From VBDM01 sp964430565 (GTDB taxonomy: Bacteria > Pseudomonadota > Gammaproteobacteria > Burkholderiales > SG8-39): a stretch of 64,000 nt of DNA. This document shows, in pieces, positions 34,966 to 42,530 of the stretch (position 1 is its first letter; every line of letters starts with the position of its first letter). Made by a program: the position numbers and the translations under genes. The stretch is taken from assembly GCA_964430565.1 (NCBI GenBank), contig CAYSFD010000011.1, positions 1 to 64,000 on the forward strand. The letters run 5' to 3'. Under the pieces are notes generated by a model. That model ran no database searches and was not told the origin of the DNA. It was given only the letters and a program-made list of their open reading frames with translations.

Positions 34966-35496
34966 TCAGACCGCCGTGACCGCGTCCTCGCGCGGTCCGG
35001 CTTCGCCTGCGTACAGGCGTTGCATGCGAAACAGCATTTCGATCGCAAGCAGCGCGAAAGTTACCTGCAGCGGGGCGAGCAGCCACCACTCGGGCAGCGC
35101 CAACGTTTTCACGACCATCGAGCCGATCGCCATGCTCGCCGCGGTCGCCTTCCAGCCGCAGAAGGCGATCACCACGCAGCAGGCGAGCGCGCAGAGATCG
35201 GACAGCCATTCGCAATACCAGGCAAGGCGGCGCGGCATCGTCCGCAGGAGAATGTCGATGCGGATGTGCTGCCCCTGGCGCAGCAGCCAGGGCACGGTGA
35301 GCATCGTAATCAGGTAGAGCGCGTACTCGGTGACCTCGTTCGCCCAGGACACGCCGTAAACACCGGGCACGATGCGGACATTGCGCAGCAGCACGTCCAC
35401 GCAGATCACCAGCATCATCGCGAACAGCACCGCGCAGCCGGCAAGCGCGAGGCCCGACAGCAAGCGGCCGTAGTGGTCGGAGAAACGCGAGAGCAT
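34966..35496 (-). CDS. TRAP transporter small permease (DctQ type)
   Basis: The ATG at 35496 gives 176 residues; the open frame runs further upstream into a palindromic repeat but that part is not needed. Four hydrophobic segments are visible, including LSGLALAGCAVLFAMMLVIC, WANEVTEYALYLITMLTVPW (with the DctQ-type WANE motif) and CALACCVVIAFCGWKA. The small subunit joins the receptor-recognition side of the TRAP permease. The gene sits between the repeat element and DctM. Confidence 0.92.
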   Translation of the reverse strand: MLSRFSDHYGRLLSGLALAGCAVLFAMMLVICVDVLLRNVRIVPGVYGVSWANEVTEYALYLITMLTVPWLLRQGQHIRIDILLRTMPRRLAWYCEWLSDLCALACCVVIAFCGWKATAASMAIGSMVVKTLALPEWWLLAPLQVTFALLAIEMLFRMQRLYAGEAGPREDAVTAV

Positions 35497-35515
35497 TGTG
35501 TTGGGGTTGTTGTTT

Positions 35516-35634
35516 CCCCTCCTTTCTTTAAGGAGGGGTGGCTCGGAGAGCCGGGGTGGTCTGTGGCGTCGAGGCAACCACCCCGCCGGCCTTCGACAAG
35601 CTCAGGCCGGCACCCCTCCTCATCCGAGGAGGGG
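35516..35634. repeat. Composite palindromic repeat between TRAP receptor and small permease genes
   Basis: The element has a hairpin at each end (CCCCTCCTT with AAGGAGGGG at 35516-35538; CCCCTCCTC with GAGGAGGGG at 35613-35634) and an inner GCCGGCCT/AGGCCGGC palindrome. GGGGTGGC and CCGGGGTGGT segments appear in inverted orientation in its two halves, so the whole 119 bases is roughly an inverted repeat. The same sequence family occurs at 45834-45880. It lies in the transcribed gap between dctP and dctQ genes. Confidence 0.7.
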
Positions 35635-35643
35635 AGAACGTCG

Positions 35644-36609
35644 TCACTTGCTGAACAGCTTCTTCAGCTGAGGTCCGTACTGCGGGCTCGCCTTGGTGAC
35701 GCTCGCCCAGCCCACTTCGTAGGCCTTGTCGTAGTACTGCTTCGCCGTCGCTGGATCGAAGGTGATGGTCTGGATCCCGGCCTGAGCCTGGCGCTGGGTG
35801 TCGTCGGCGTTCACCTTCTTCCAGGAGTCGTTGGCCGCTTCGTGAGCGATCACGTGGCGCATCAGCAGATCGCGCTGCTTCTGCGACAGGCTCTTCCACT
35901 TGTCGAGGTTCATCACCAGTGAAACTTCGGCGTTGTAGAAGCCCGGATCGACGCGGAATTTGGTCTTCTCCTGCCAGTTGAAGTCGAAGATACCGTTGAT
36001 CGGCCAGCCGTAGCCGTCCACAACGCCGCGCTCGAGCGCCGTGTACACCTCGCCCGGCGCGGTCTGCATCACCGTCGCGCCGATCGCCTGGAAGAACTCG
36101 CGGTACACCGGCGTGATGCGGATCTTGAGGCCGGTGAGGTCAGGTTTGTCGATTTTCTTGGTCAGGTAGAGGTGAAACGGCGTGAAGTCGATCACGCGGC
36201 CGAGGTACTGCATGTTGGCCTTCTCGTTCCAGATCTTGTTGACCAGGTCGTAGGCGCCGTTCTTGCGCAGCTCCGGCGCCGGGATCTGGGTGAGCTTGAG
36301 CGCGTCGGCCTCGGGCATGATGGTCGTGTAAAAGGCGCCGGTGGTCATGCCGATGTCGACCACGCCGGTGCGCACCGCGTTGCCGACCTCGAACGGCGGC
36401 ATCGCCTTCGGCCCGCCGATGAAGTTGAGCTGCAGCGTTCCCTTGCCTTCGGCGTTGAGCTTCTTCATGAAGCCCTCGAAGTTCTTGACGTACTGGGTGT
36501 TCTCGGCGAACGCGCTCACGACGCGGAGCGTCGTTTCCTGAGCGCAGGCGATACCCGAAACGGCGGCGAGCGCCGCGGCGAGCGCGAGTCTGGGTGCGAA
36601 ACGGATCAT
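35644..36609 (-). CDS. TRAP transporter substrate-binding protein (DctP type)
   Basis: The ATG at 36609 gives 321 residues with a signal peptide ending near IACAQE. The mature part fits DctP receptors: TTLRVVSAFAENTQYVKNFEGFMKKL, FIGGPKAMPPFEVGNAVRTGVVDIG, TGLKIRITPVYREFFQAIGATVMQTAPGEVYTALERGVVDGYGWP. The arginine in KIRITP is at the position that usually binds the substrate carboxylate. It is the first gene of the minus-strand train and is divergent from a LysR gene. The ligand is not known. Confidence 0.93.
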   Translation of the reverse strand: MIRFAPRLALAAALAAVSGIACAQETTLRVVSAFAENTQYVKNFEGFMKKLNAEGKGTLQLNFIGGPKAMPPFEVGNAVRTGVVDIGMTTGAFYTTIMPEADALKLTQIPAPELRKNGAYDLVNKIWNEKANMQYLGRVIDFTPFHLYLTKKIDKPDLTGLKIRITPVYREFFQAIGATVMQTAPGEVYTALERGVVDGYGWPINGIFDFNWQEKTKFRVDPGFYNAEVSLVMNLDKWKSLSQKQRDLLMRHVIAHEAANDSWKKVNADDTQRQAQAGIQTITFDPATAKQYYDKAYEVGWASVTKASPQYGPQLKKLFSK

Positions 36610-36690
36610 GGTGGCCTCCTCGTGGGTGATTTGCGGTCTGTTGTCAGTGCCGAGCGAGGTTAGGCGCGGCCCCCGCATTTGTCAAATTGA

Positions 36691-36706
36691 TATCGCATAT
36701 GCTATA
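36691..36706. promoter_or_regulatory. Imperfect palindrome in the TRAP/LysR divergent promoter
   Basis: The sequence TATCGCATATGCTATA is a 16-base inverted repeat with a single mismatched pair, just before the LysR start codon and about 85 bases before the receptor gene. LysR-type regulators bind such T-N11-A-like palindromes between divergent genes, so this is a candidate operator. Confidence 0.45.
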
Positions 36707-36716
36707 GATTCACGTT

Positions 36717-37619
36717 GTGAATGTAGGCGACCTCGATCTCAATCTGCTGCGCGTGTTCGACGCGGTGCTGCGCGAAGGCAACGTCACCGCGGCGGGCGAG
36801 AGGCTGGGTCTGTCGCAGCCGGCGATGTCGAACGCGCTTTCGCGCCTGCGGCGCCTGCTCGAAGATCCGCTGTTCGTGCGCACCCCTGGCGGCATGCGTC
36901 CGACGCCGTTCGCGCAGCGGCTCGCCGCGCCGGTGCGCCAGGCGCTCGATCTCATCCAGACGACGCTCGCGCAGCAGGCCGCGTTCGATCCGCGCACCTC
37001 GCAGCGCAGTTTCCGCATGCAGCTTTCCGATGTCGGGGAAATCGTGTTTCTGCCGGCGCTGCTCGAGCGCCTCGAGCGCGAAGCTCCCGGGGTCCGCATC
37101 GACGCGGAGCAACTGCCGCAGGACGAGGTCAGCGAAGCGCTCGCCGCCGGGGAAATCGACCTCGCCGTGGGTTTTCTTCCGGGGCTTTCGGCGGGGGTGA
37201 CGTCGAAGCGACTCTTCCGCGATCGCTACGTGTGCGTGGTTCGCGCCGACCATCCCCGCGTCGGCTCGCGGATCACGCTCGCGCAGTTTCTCGCCGCCTC
37301 CCACGTGCTGGTTTCAGCCAGAGGTTCGGCGCACGAGATCGTCGAGCAAACGCTGCGCAACAAGGGGCTCGCGCGCCGCATCGCGCTGCGCGTGCCGCAT
37401 TTCACGGTGGTCCCCATGATCCTCGCGCGCAGCGATCACATGGTCATCGTTCCAGAGGGCCTGATGCGCGCCATCGCGCGCTTCGGCCGATTCAAGTCGC
37501 TCAAGCCCCCGGTGGACATCCCCGCGCTCGACGTGAAAGTCCACTGGCACGAGCGCTTCGGCCGGGATCCGGGAATCGGCTGGCTGCGCGGGGTGCTACT
37601 CGACCTCTACGCCGAATGA
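36717..37619 (+). CDS. LysR-family transcriptional regulator
   Basis: The 300-residue protein (GTG start) has the N-terminal winged HTH: LDLNLLRVFDAVLREGNVTAAGERLGLSQPAMSNALSRLRRLLEDPLFVR. The effector domain follows, with ITDLAVGFLPGL-type EIDLAVGFLPGL and VVRADHPRVGSRITLAQFL. Its order and the GMRPTPFAQRLA segment resemble the LinR/NodD-like group that regulates aromatic catabolism. It is divergent from the TRAP-IOR train and immediately upstream of a DapA-family gene. It probably controls one or both; the effector is unknown. Confidence 0.92.
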   Translation: MNVGDLDLNLLRVFDAVLREGNVTAAGERLGLSQPAMSNALSRLRRLLEDPLFVRTPGGMRPTPFAQRLAAPVRQALDLIQTTLAQQAAFDPRTSQRSFRMQLSDVGEIVFLPALLERLEREAPGVRIDAEQLPQDEVSEALAAGEIDLAVGFLPGLSAGVTSKRLFRDRYVCVVRADHPRVGSRITLAQFLAASHVLVSARGSAHEIVEQTLRNKGLARRIALRVPHFTVVPMILARSDHMVIVPEGLMRAIARFGRFKSLKPPVDIPALDVKVHWHERFGRDPGIGWLRGVLLDLYAE

Positions 37620-37677
37620 GGCGGCGCTGCGGTTCGGTGGGATAATGCCGCCTGCTTCTTCGCGGAAGACTCCGACC

Positions 37678-38625
37678 ATGACCGCCCCGAAACGACTTTC
37701 AGGCGTCCTCGCCCCCGTCGTTACTCCCTTCAAAAGCGATCTGTCTCCGGACCGCGAGCGCTACGTTCGGCATTGCAAATGGCTGCTCGCCAACGGCTGC
37801 CGCGGGCTCGCCGTGTTCGGCACCAACAGCGAGGCCAATTCACTCTCCGTCGAAGAGCGCATGGCGCTGCTCGAAACGCTGATCCAGGAAGGTGTCCCGG
37901 CGGCGGCGCTCATGCCGGGCACGGGCTGCTGCGCGCTCAGTGACTCGGTGCGGCTCACTTCGCACGCCGTGGCGCTCGGCTGCGCCGGTGTCCTGATGCT
38001 GCCCCCCTTCTATTACAAGGGTGTATCCGACGAGGGCCTGTACCGGAATTTCGCCGAGATCATCGATCGCGTCGGCGACACGCGCCTGCAGCTCTACCTG
38101 TACCACATCCCGCCGGTCTCACAGGTGCCGATCACGCTCGCGCTGATCGAGCGGCTGCTGAAGAAATTCCCGGGTGCGGTGGCCGGCGTTAAGGATTCCT
38201 CGGGCGACTGGAACAATACTAAAGCCATGCTCGACGCCTTCGGCAAGTCGGGGTTCGATGTGTTCGCCGGCAGTGAAGTTTTTCTGCTCGACAACATGCG
38301 GGGCGGAGGGAAGGGCTGCATCACCGCGACCGGCAATATCAATCCGGGTGCGATTGACAAGGTGTTCGAGAACTGGCGCGGTCCGAACGCGGACGTGCTT
38401 CAGAAGGACATTACCGCGACGCGCGGTGTCGTGCAGAAGTACCCGATGATGGCGGCGCTCAAGGCGGTCATCGCGCACTACGGCCGTGACCCGGAATGGG
38501 CCATCGTTCGCCCGCCGCTGGTCGAGCTGACACCCGAGCAGAGCAAGTCGTTGATGGCCCAACTCGAAGGGCGCGGTTTCGACATGCCTGGACTCGCCGC
38601 TACTAGCGCGACGGCGACAGCCTAG
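37678..38625 (+). CDS. Dihydrodipicolinate synthase-family (class I) aldolase/lyase
   Basis: The ATG at 37678 gives 315 residues (an ATG at 37645 is also open). This TIM-barrel family cleaves or forms 2-oxo acids through a Schiff-base lysine. The sequence has VLAPVVTPFKSD, GTNSEANSLS in place of GTTGE, the active-site tyrosine in LYLYHIPPVSQ and the Schiff-base lysine in VAGVKDSSGDW (around residue 170), then ITATGNINPGAI. It is probably not the housekeeping DapA, given its context next to a LysR gene and transport train. The substrate is not assignable. Confidence 0.85.
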   Translation: MTAPKRLSGVLAPVVTPFKSDLSPDRERYVRHCKWLLANGCRGLAVFGTNSEANSLSVEERMALLETLIQEGVPAAALMPGTGCCALSDSVRLTSHAVALGCAGVLMLPPFYYKGVSDEGLYRNFAEIIDRVGDTRLQLYLYHIPPVSQVPITLALIERLLKKFPGAVAGVKDSSGDWNNTKAMLDAFGKSGFDVFAGSEVFLLDNMRGGGKGCITATGNINPGAIDKVFENWRGPNADVLQKDITATRGVVQKYPMMAALKAVIAHYGRDPEWAIVRPPLVELTPEQSKSLMAQLEGRGFDMPGLAATSATATA

Positions 38626-38678
38626 GACACGGAGTAAGAATTATCGTTGTGCGACCCTACGACGGGGTTGGAACCGTG

Positions 38679-39719
38679 ATGGAAGAAAGAGCGTTCTCGA
38701 AGGCGCAGGAAGGGCTGCTGGTGCTCGCCGACATCTCGGGCTACACGGCTTTTGTGACCCAGACGGAGATGGATCACAGCTGGGAGATCCTGCACGAGCT
38801 GCTCGACGTTATGGTGCGCAGCGCGCGGGGCAAGCTGGACGTGTCCCAAGTCGAAGGCGACGCCATCCTCTTCATCAGCGGCCTGGCTGACGAGGAGGTG
38901 GTCAAGGCGGTGGAAGCCACCTTCATCGGTTTCCACAGACGGCGGCGGGACATGGTGTCGGTGACCACCTGCCCGTGCAAAGCCTGCCAGAACATCGGCA
39001 TCCTCAAGCTCAAGTTCGTCGTCCACCACGGCCAGTTCTCGCGCCAGCGATTGGGGGGAGTGGAGCAGCTGCACGGAAGCGACGTTATCGTCCCCCACCG
39101 GTTGGTCAAGAACAAGGTCCCGATCAAGGAGTACCTGCTGGCGACCGAGGCTGTGCTGAGCAGGCTGAGTGAGGAGAGGCAGAAGAAGTTCACGCCCTAC
39201 GAGGAGACCTACGACCTCGGTGTGGTGAAAGCCGGCTACGAGCCGCTCGGCTATCTGTGGGAGCGGGAGCTGGCCGACGAGCGCAAGGAAGTCAAAGCAG
39301 AGGAAGCCATCATCGACAGCATGGTCATCGCCGAAGCGCCAATCGAAGTGGTCGGCGAGCGGATACTGCGCCCCGAGGTGATCAAACGCTACATGATTGC
39401 GGACAAGGTGGAGGGGTTCGCGGGCGCCAGGGGCGGCGAGCTGGGAAGCGAGTTCCACTGCCACCACGGCTACGGCGTCAATTTCCTGCGAGTGGTCTCC
39501 AGCGAGAAGGGGCGCGAGCTGACGCTGGCCAGCACCGGCGCCGCTGGCGAGGCGTACCTCACCATGCGCCTGGCAAGCGAGGGCCCGGACAAGACCAAGG
39601 TGAGGCGGCTGTGGTGGTGGGAGCAGCCGGTGGATGAGCAGGTGGCTGCGAACATCAGGCGGGCAGTGGAGGCAGTCGCGAGAGAGGGAGATGAGGCGAT
39701 GCGGACGGCTTTCAGGTGA
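38679..39719 (+). CDS. DUF2652 protein with a possible SRPBCC-type C-terminal domain
   Basis: The ATG at 38679 gives 346 residues (GTG starts at 38649 and 38676 are also in frame). Residues 10-160 fit DUF2652, which resembles nucleotide cyclase domains: LLVLADISGYTAFVTQTEMDH, SQVEGDAILFI, CPCKACQNIGILKLKFVVHHG. Cysteines in CPCKAC may bind metal. The region after about residue 215 (MVIAEAPIEVVGERILRPEV, HHGYGVNFLRVVS) looks like a polyketide cyclase/SRPBCC fold. No enzymatic activity is established. It lies alone between unrelated genes. Confidence 0.7.
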   Translation: MEERAFSKAQEGLLVLADISGYTAFVTQTEMDHSWEILHELLDVMVRSARGKLDVSQVEGDAILFISGLADEEVVKAVEATFIGFHRRRRDMVSVTTCPCKACQNIGILKLKFVVHHGQFSRQRLGGVEQLHGSDVIVPHRLVKNKVPIKEYLLATEAVLSRLSEERQKKFTPYEETYDLGVVKAGYEPLGYLWERELADERKEVKAEEAIIDSMVIAEAPIEVVGERILRPEVIKRYMIADKVEGFAGARGGELGSEFHCHHGYGVNFLRVVSSEKGRELTLASTGAAGEAYLTMRLASEGPDKTKVRRLWWWEQPVDEQVAANIRRAVEAVAREGDEAMRTAFR

Positions 39720-39735
39720 AGCCGGCGCGGTTCAC

Positions 39736-40227
39736 TCAAGCCCGCGCGACAGCGCGCCGCTTCGTGGTCCTGTAAGGCTTTGCGCGCTGCTCGGCGCGCA
39801 GGCGAAACGGCGAGCGGATCGCGAGCTTCCCATCCACCATCTGGCCGTGGTGCAGGTCTTCGGAGTAGAGCACCGATGCGCCGCAGGCGAGCGCTGCCGC
39901 GATGATCTGGCTATCGTAGAACCCGTAGCCGAATTTTTCCATGATGCGCAGGGCGTCGAACACGATGGGCGGCGAAACGACGATCACTTCGCAGCTGGCA
40001 GCGATGCTCATCACTCGCCGCTTCGCTTCCTGCGCCGGAGTTCGGAATCGACCGGTGAGCACGTTGGAAAGCTCCGAGAGCACCTGGGTGCTCACCCATG
40101 CGCCATCGGCCTCGACAAGGGTGCGGCCAGCCTCGCCCTTGGCCATGTCGGTTCCGGAGAGCGAATAGACGAGGACGTTGGTGTCGAGGAAGAAAACAGG
40201 CGAGGGCGCTGCGCGCTCAGCGGGCAT
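39736..40227 (-). CDS. PIN-domain toxin (VapC-like ribonuclease)
   Basis: The 163-residue protein has the PIN-domain acidic set: FFLDTNVLVYSLS (first Asp), VSTQVLSELSNVL (Glu), and FGYGFYDSQIIAAALACGASVLYSEDL (Asp and Asp/Glu), which together bind Mg2+. VapC toxins usually cut tRNA or rRNA. The C-terminus after about residue 130 is basic and somewhat longer than usual. The start overlaps the antitoxin stop by 11 bases, giving a coupled operon. Confidence 0.88.
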   Translation of the reverse strand: MPAERAAPSPVFFLDTNVLVYSLSGTDMAKGEAGRTLVEADGAWVSTQVLSELSNVLTGRFRTPAQEAKRRVMSIAASCEVIVVSPPIVFDALRIMEKFGYGFYDSQIIAAALACGASVLYSEDLHHGQMVDGKLAIRSPFRLRAEQRAKPYRTTKRRAVARA

Positions 40228-40450
40228 TCGCTTCGTCGCGGTCGAATTTGAAACCGCGCGTATCGATCAGCATCGTACCCCAATCGATACGGGGCTTGCG
40301 GCGAGCGAGGCGCTGAAATTCGTGTTCCGAGACGAGCCGCGCGACGACCTGTCCGCGGCGGGTGATGCGCACCGCTCCTGCGCGCTCCGCCTCGTGCACG
40401 ATCGCGGGCAGGTGCTGCCGCGCTTCGGCGATCGAATACTTTTTCTCCAT
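40217..40450 (-). CDS. Phd/YefM-family antitoxin partnered with the PIN toxin
   Basis: The ATG at 40450 gives 77 residues: MEKKYSIAEARQHLPAIVHE, AVRITRRGQVVARLVSEHEFQRL, typical of the Phd/YefM DNA-binding fold. A TTG two codons upstream (40456) is less likely. The pairing of a Phd-type antitoxin with a PIN toxin, rather than RelE or Doc, is a known mix-and-match combination. A palindrome lies just upstream (40477-40491). Confidence 0.88.
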   Translation of the reverse strand: MEKKYSIAEARQHLPAIVHEAERAGAVRITRRGQVVARLVSEHEFQRLARRKPRIDWGTMLIDTRGFKFDRDEANAR

Positions 40451-40476
40451 GGCCAAACCTCAGATAGCAATCTCGA

Positions 40477-40491
40477 TGTCTATCTTAGACA
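40477..40491. promoter_or_regulatory. Palindrome upstream of the Phd/PIN operon
   Basis: Perfect arms TGTCTA and TAGACA with a three-base centre lie 27 bases before the antitoxin start. This is the right place for an autoregulatory operator bound by the antitoxin. Confidence 0.5.
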
Positions 40492-40527
40492 ACCCCCGGC
40501 AGGATCGCAAACCGGCGCAGCACGGCC

Positions 40528-41157
40528 TCAGTGCCGCCGCGCCCCGTACTCGCGGAACAGCGCCTCCATCTCCGCCACGCCCCGTTCGACGTCCGGATGC
40601 GGAATCACGAGCGGCAGCAGGATGAGCGCGCGTTCGCGATAGTTGAACGCCACCGGCAGAATCGGCACACCGGCCGAGAGCGCGATGCGATAAAAGCCAG
40701 ACTTGAAGCCCTTCACGCGCGTACGGGTCCCCTCGGGCGTAATAGCGATCCAGACCGCCTCCGGACGCGCGAAGACTTCGACCATGGCCTCGATCAGGCC
40801 ATTGGGCCGCGCGCGGTCCACGGGCATGCCCCCCATCCAGCGCATGAACGGGCCGAGCGCGCCGCTGAACAACGTGTGCTTGGCGATGAACGAGACCCTC
40901 AGCCCTGAGCTGAACACCACCGCAGCGCCATACACGAAATCGAGATTCGAGGAATGCGGCGCCACCGCCGCGACGCAGCGCGGCACGTTCGGAAATTCCC
41001 CGATAACGCGCCAGCCGTTGAGCCGCAGCCAGCCGCGTGCTACGGATCCGAGCAGACCGTAGGCGCGATGTGGGGCGAGCGCCGGCAACGGGGGCACCGG
41101 GCGCGCGCGTGCCCTGTGCAGCACCTCGCTAGCCAATCGGCCGAATTGGGTTTTCAT
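40528..41157 (-). CDS. PlsC-like lysophospholipid/1-acylglycerol-phosphate acyltransferase
   Basis: The ATG at 41157 gives 209 residues. The PlsC-type motifs are present though modified: APHSSNLDFVYG (the H-x4-D catalytic motif HSSNLD), FIAKHTLFSGALGPFMRWMGGMPVDR, and ITPEGTR in place of FPEGTR. These enzymes transfer acyl groups to lysophosphatidic acid or related acceptors at the inner membrane. It lies eight bases after the FAD oxidoreductase gene in the same direction, so it is likely to act on the fatty acids made or modified by the two upstream enzymes. Confidence 0.82.
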   Translation of the reverse strand: MKTQFGRLASEVLHRARARPVPPLPALAPHRAYGLLGSVARGWLRLNGWRVIGEFPNVPRCVAAVAPHSSNLDFVYGAAVVFSSGLRVSFIAKHTLFSGALGPFMRWMGGMPVDRARPNGLIEAMVEVFARPEAVWIAITPEGTRTRVKGFKSGFYRIALSAGVPILPVAFNYRERALILLPLVIPHPDVERGVAEMEALFREYGARRH

Positions 41158-41165
41158 CGCCTCGC

Positions 41166-42530
41166 TCAATGCCGCAGCACGCACTTCTCGTACAGATTCT
41201 TGAACCTTCCCTGCGGATCGTAGCGCGCTTTCAGCTTGTCGTACGCGGGTTTGTTGTAGCGGAGCCAGAATTCGTCCTCGGAATAGTAGGAGTCGGAGTA
41301 GAGCGACTTCACGCCGCCCAGTTCGGCGACCTTGCGCTCGATCTTGCGGTTGTAATGACCGGGCTCGCGCCGTACCGAGTCCTGCACCACGTCCCAAAAT
41401 CCGAAATTGACATAGAGGATTCCAGGATCGACCGGATAGAGGGGGAATCTCGCCTGAGCATCGTAGCCGCCGATGGGGCAGATCCAGATCGGCAAGACGC
41501 CGACCTCCTTGAGGAAGAACGCGAGGAACTCGGGCGCCCGCCCTATCGGAATGTCCACGTCCTGGATGACGGACTCGGGGTGCTTTCCGGTCAATCGCGA
41601 AAATGCGCGCGTCAAACCCCACTTGCTGTTCCAGCGCATCACTTTCGCATAAGTAGTCGAGTTCAGCCGCTCGCGGCCGACGAGTTTGCGGATGATGGGG
41701 TTCTGCACGAACAGGTTCTTCGAGCACCAGAACCAGTCGGTGTCCCAGCGCCAGATGAAGTCTCGCGTGGAGAGCCAGTCGCCATCTTTCTCGCGGATCG
41801 AGCGGTAGTAGATGTGCTCGAACGTGTAGTCGCTTGTGTACGGCGCGCTGTCCGCAAAGCGCCCCAGCGTGATGAACATTTCCCTGTCTGAAAAAACGGT
41901 GCCGTCTATGAAATCCGCGTCCTTCGCACGACAGCGCGCTTCGAGATCCTCGAAATAGCGCGTCGCGTCCGTGTGGCGAACGTGCTCGATGCGCACGTAG
42001 GGCTTCACCGGCACGGTACGGGCGGTGACCTTGAGTGCGTAGCCCAACGTGCCGTAAGAGTTCGGAAAGCCGTAGAAGAGGTCGCGGTGCTCGTTGTCGG
42101 GCGTGCAGTCGACGATGCTGCCGTCGGCGAGCAGCACCTCGATACCGAGCAGCGTGTCGTGCACCAGGCCGTATCTGAAGGAAGAGGCCTCGATGCCCAC
42201 GCCCGCCGCCGCGCCGCCCAGCGTTATCGATTTCAACTGCGGCACGACGCAAGGCATGACGCCGTGCGCGAGCGTCCCCTCGGCAAGGTCGGCATAGGTT
42301 GTCATGCCTTCGGCCTCGACCCAGCCACCCGCGACGTCGACGCGGACCACCTCGTTGAAGCCGGACAGGTCGACCCGCGGCCGCTCGATCGCAGTTTCGT
42401 CGCGAATGCGTTCGCGGAACAGGTTCGACGTGCCCTTGCAGAGGCCGACCGGCCCGGCGCCCTGCCTAAGCCGCGCGGCTAGCGCTTCTTTTTTCCGCGT
42501 GTGCGGCTGGCTGTTCGTAGAGGAATTCAC
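41166..42530 (-). CDS. DHCR24-like FAD-binding oxidoreductase paired with a fatty-acid methyltransferase
   Basis: The GTG at 42530 gives 454 residues and overlaps the upstream gene by 65 bases. The FAD-binding type 4 domain is seen in LCKGTSNLFRER, VAGGWVEAEGMTTYADLAEG, PQLKSITLGGAAAGVGIEASSFRYGLVHDTLLGIEV and GTLGYALKVTARTVPVKPY. Such proteins include DHCR24-type reductases and the FAD partners (TmsA/UfaA1-like) that reduce methylene-fatty acyl chains to methyl branches. Paired with the methyltransferase upstream, it probably reduces the product of that enzyme. Assignment to 10-methyl fatty acid synthesis is inference. Confidence 0.75.
   Translation of the reverse strand: MNSSTNSQPHTRKKEALAARLRQGAGPVGLCKGTSNLFRERIRDETAIERPRVDLSGFNEVVRVDVAGGWVEAEGMTTYADLAEGTLAHGVMPCVVPQLKSITLGGAAAGVGIEASSFRYGLVHDTLLGIEVLLADGSIVDCTPDNEHRDLFYGFPNSYGTLGYALKVTARTVPVKPYVRIEHVRHTDATRYFEDLEARCRAKDADFIDGTVFSDREMFITLGRFADSAPYTSDYTFEHIYYRSIREKDGDWLSTRDFIWRWDTDWFWCSKNLFVQNPIIRKLVGRERLNSTTYAKVMRWNSKWGLTRAFSRLTGKHPESVIQDVDIPIGRAPEFLAFFLKEVGVLPIWICPIGGYDAQARFPLYPVDPGILYVNFGFWDVVQDSVRREPGHYNRKIERKVAELGGVKSLYSDSYYSEDEFWLRYNKPAYDKLKARYDPQGRFKNLYEKCVLRH

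Noticed and set aside
32034..35317. Two long plus-strand open frames
   Set aside because: They are opposite iorA copy 2 and the TRAP permease, which are unambiguous.
37645..37677. Longer start for the DapA-family protein
   Set aside because: The extra residues (MPPASSRKTPT) are not family-like; the ATG at 37678 gives the usual N-terminus.
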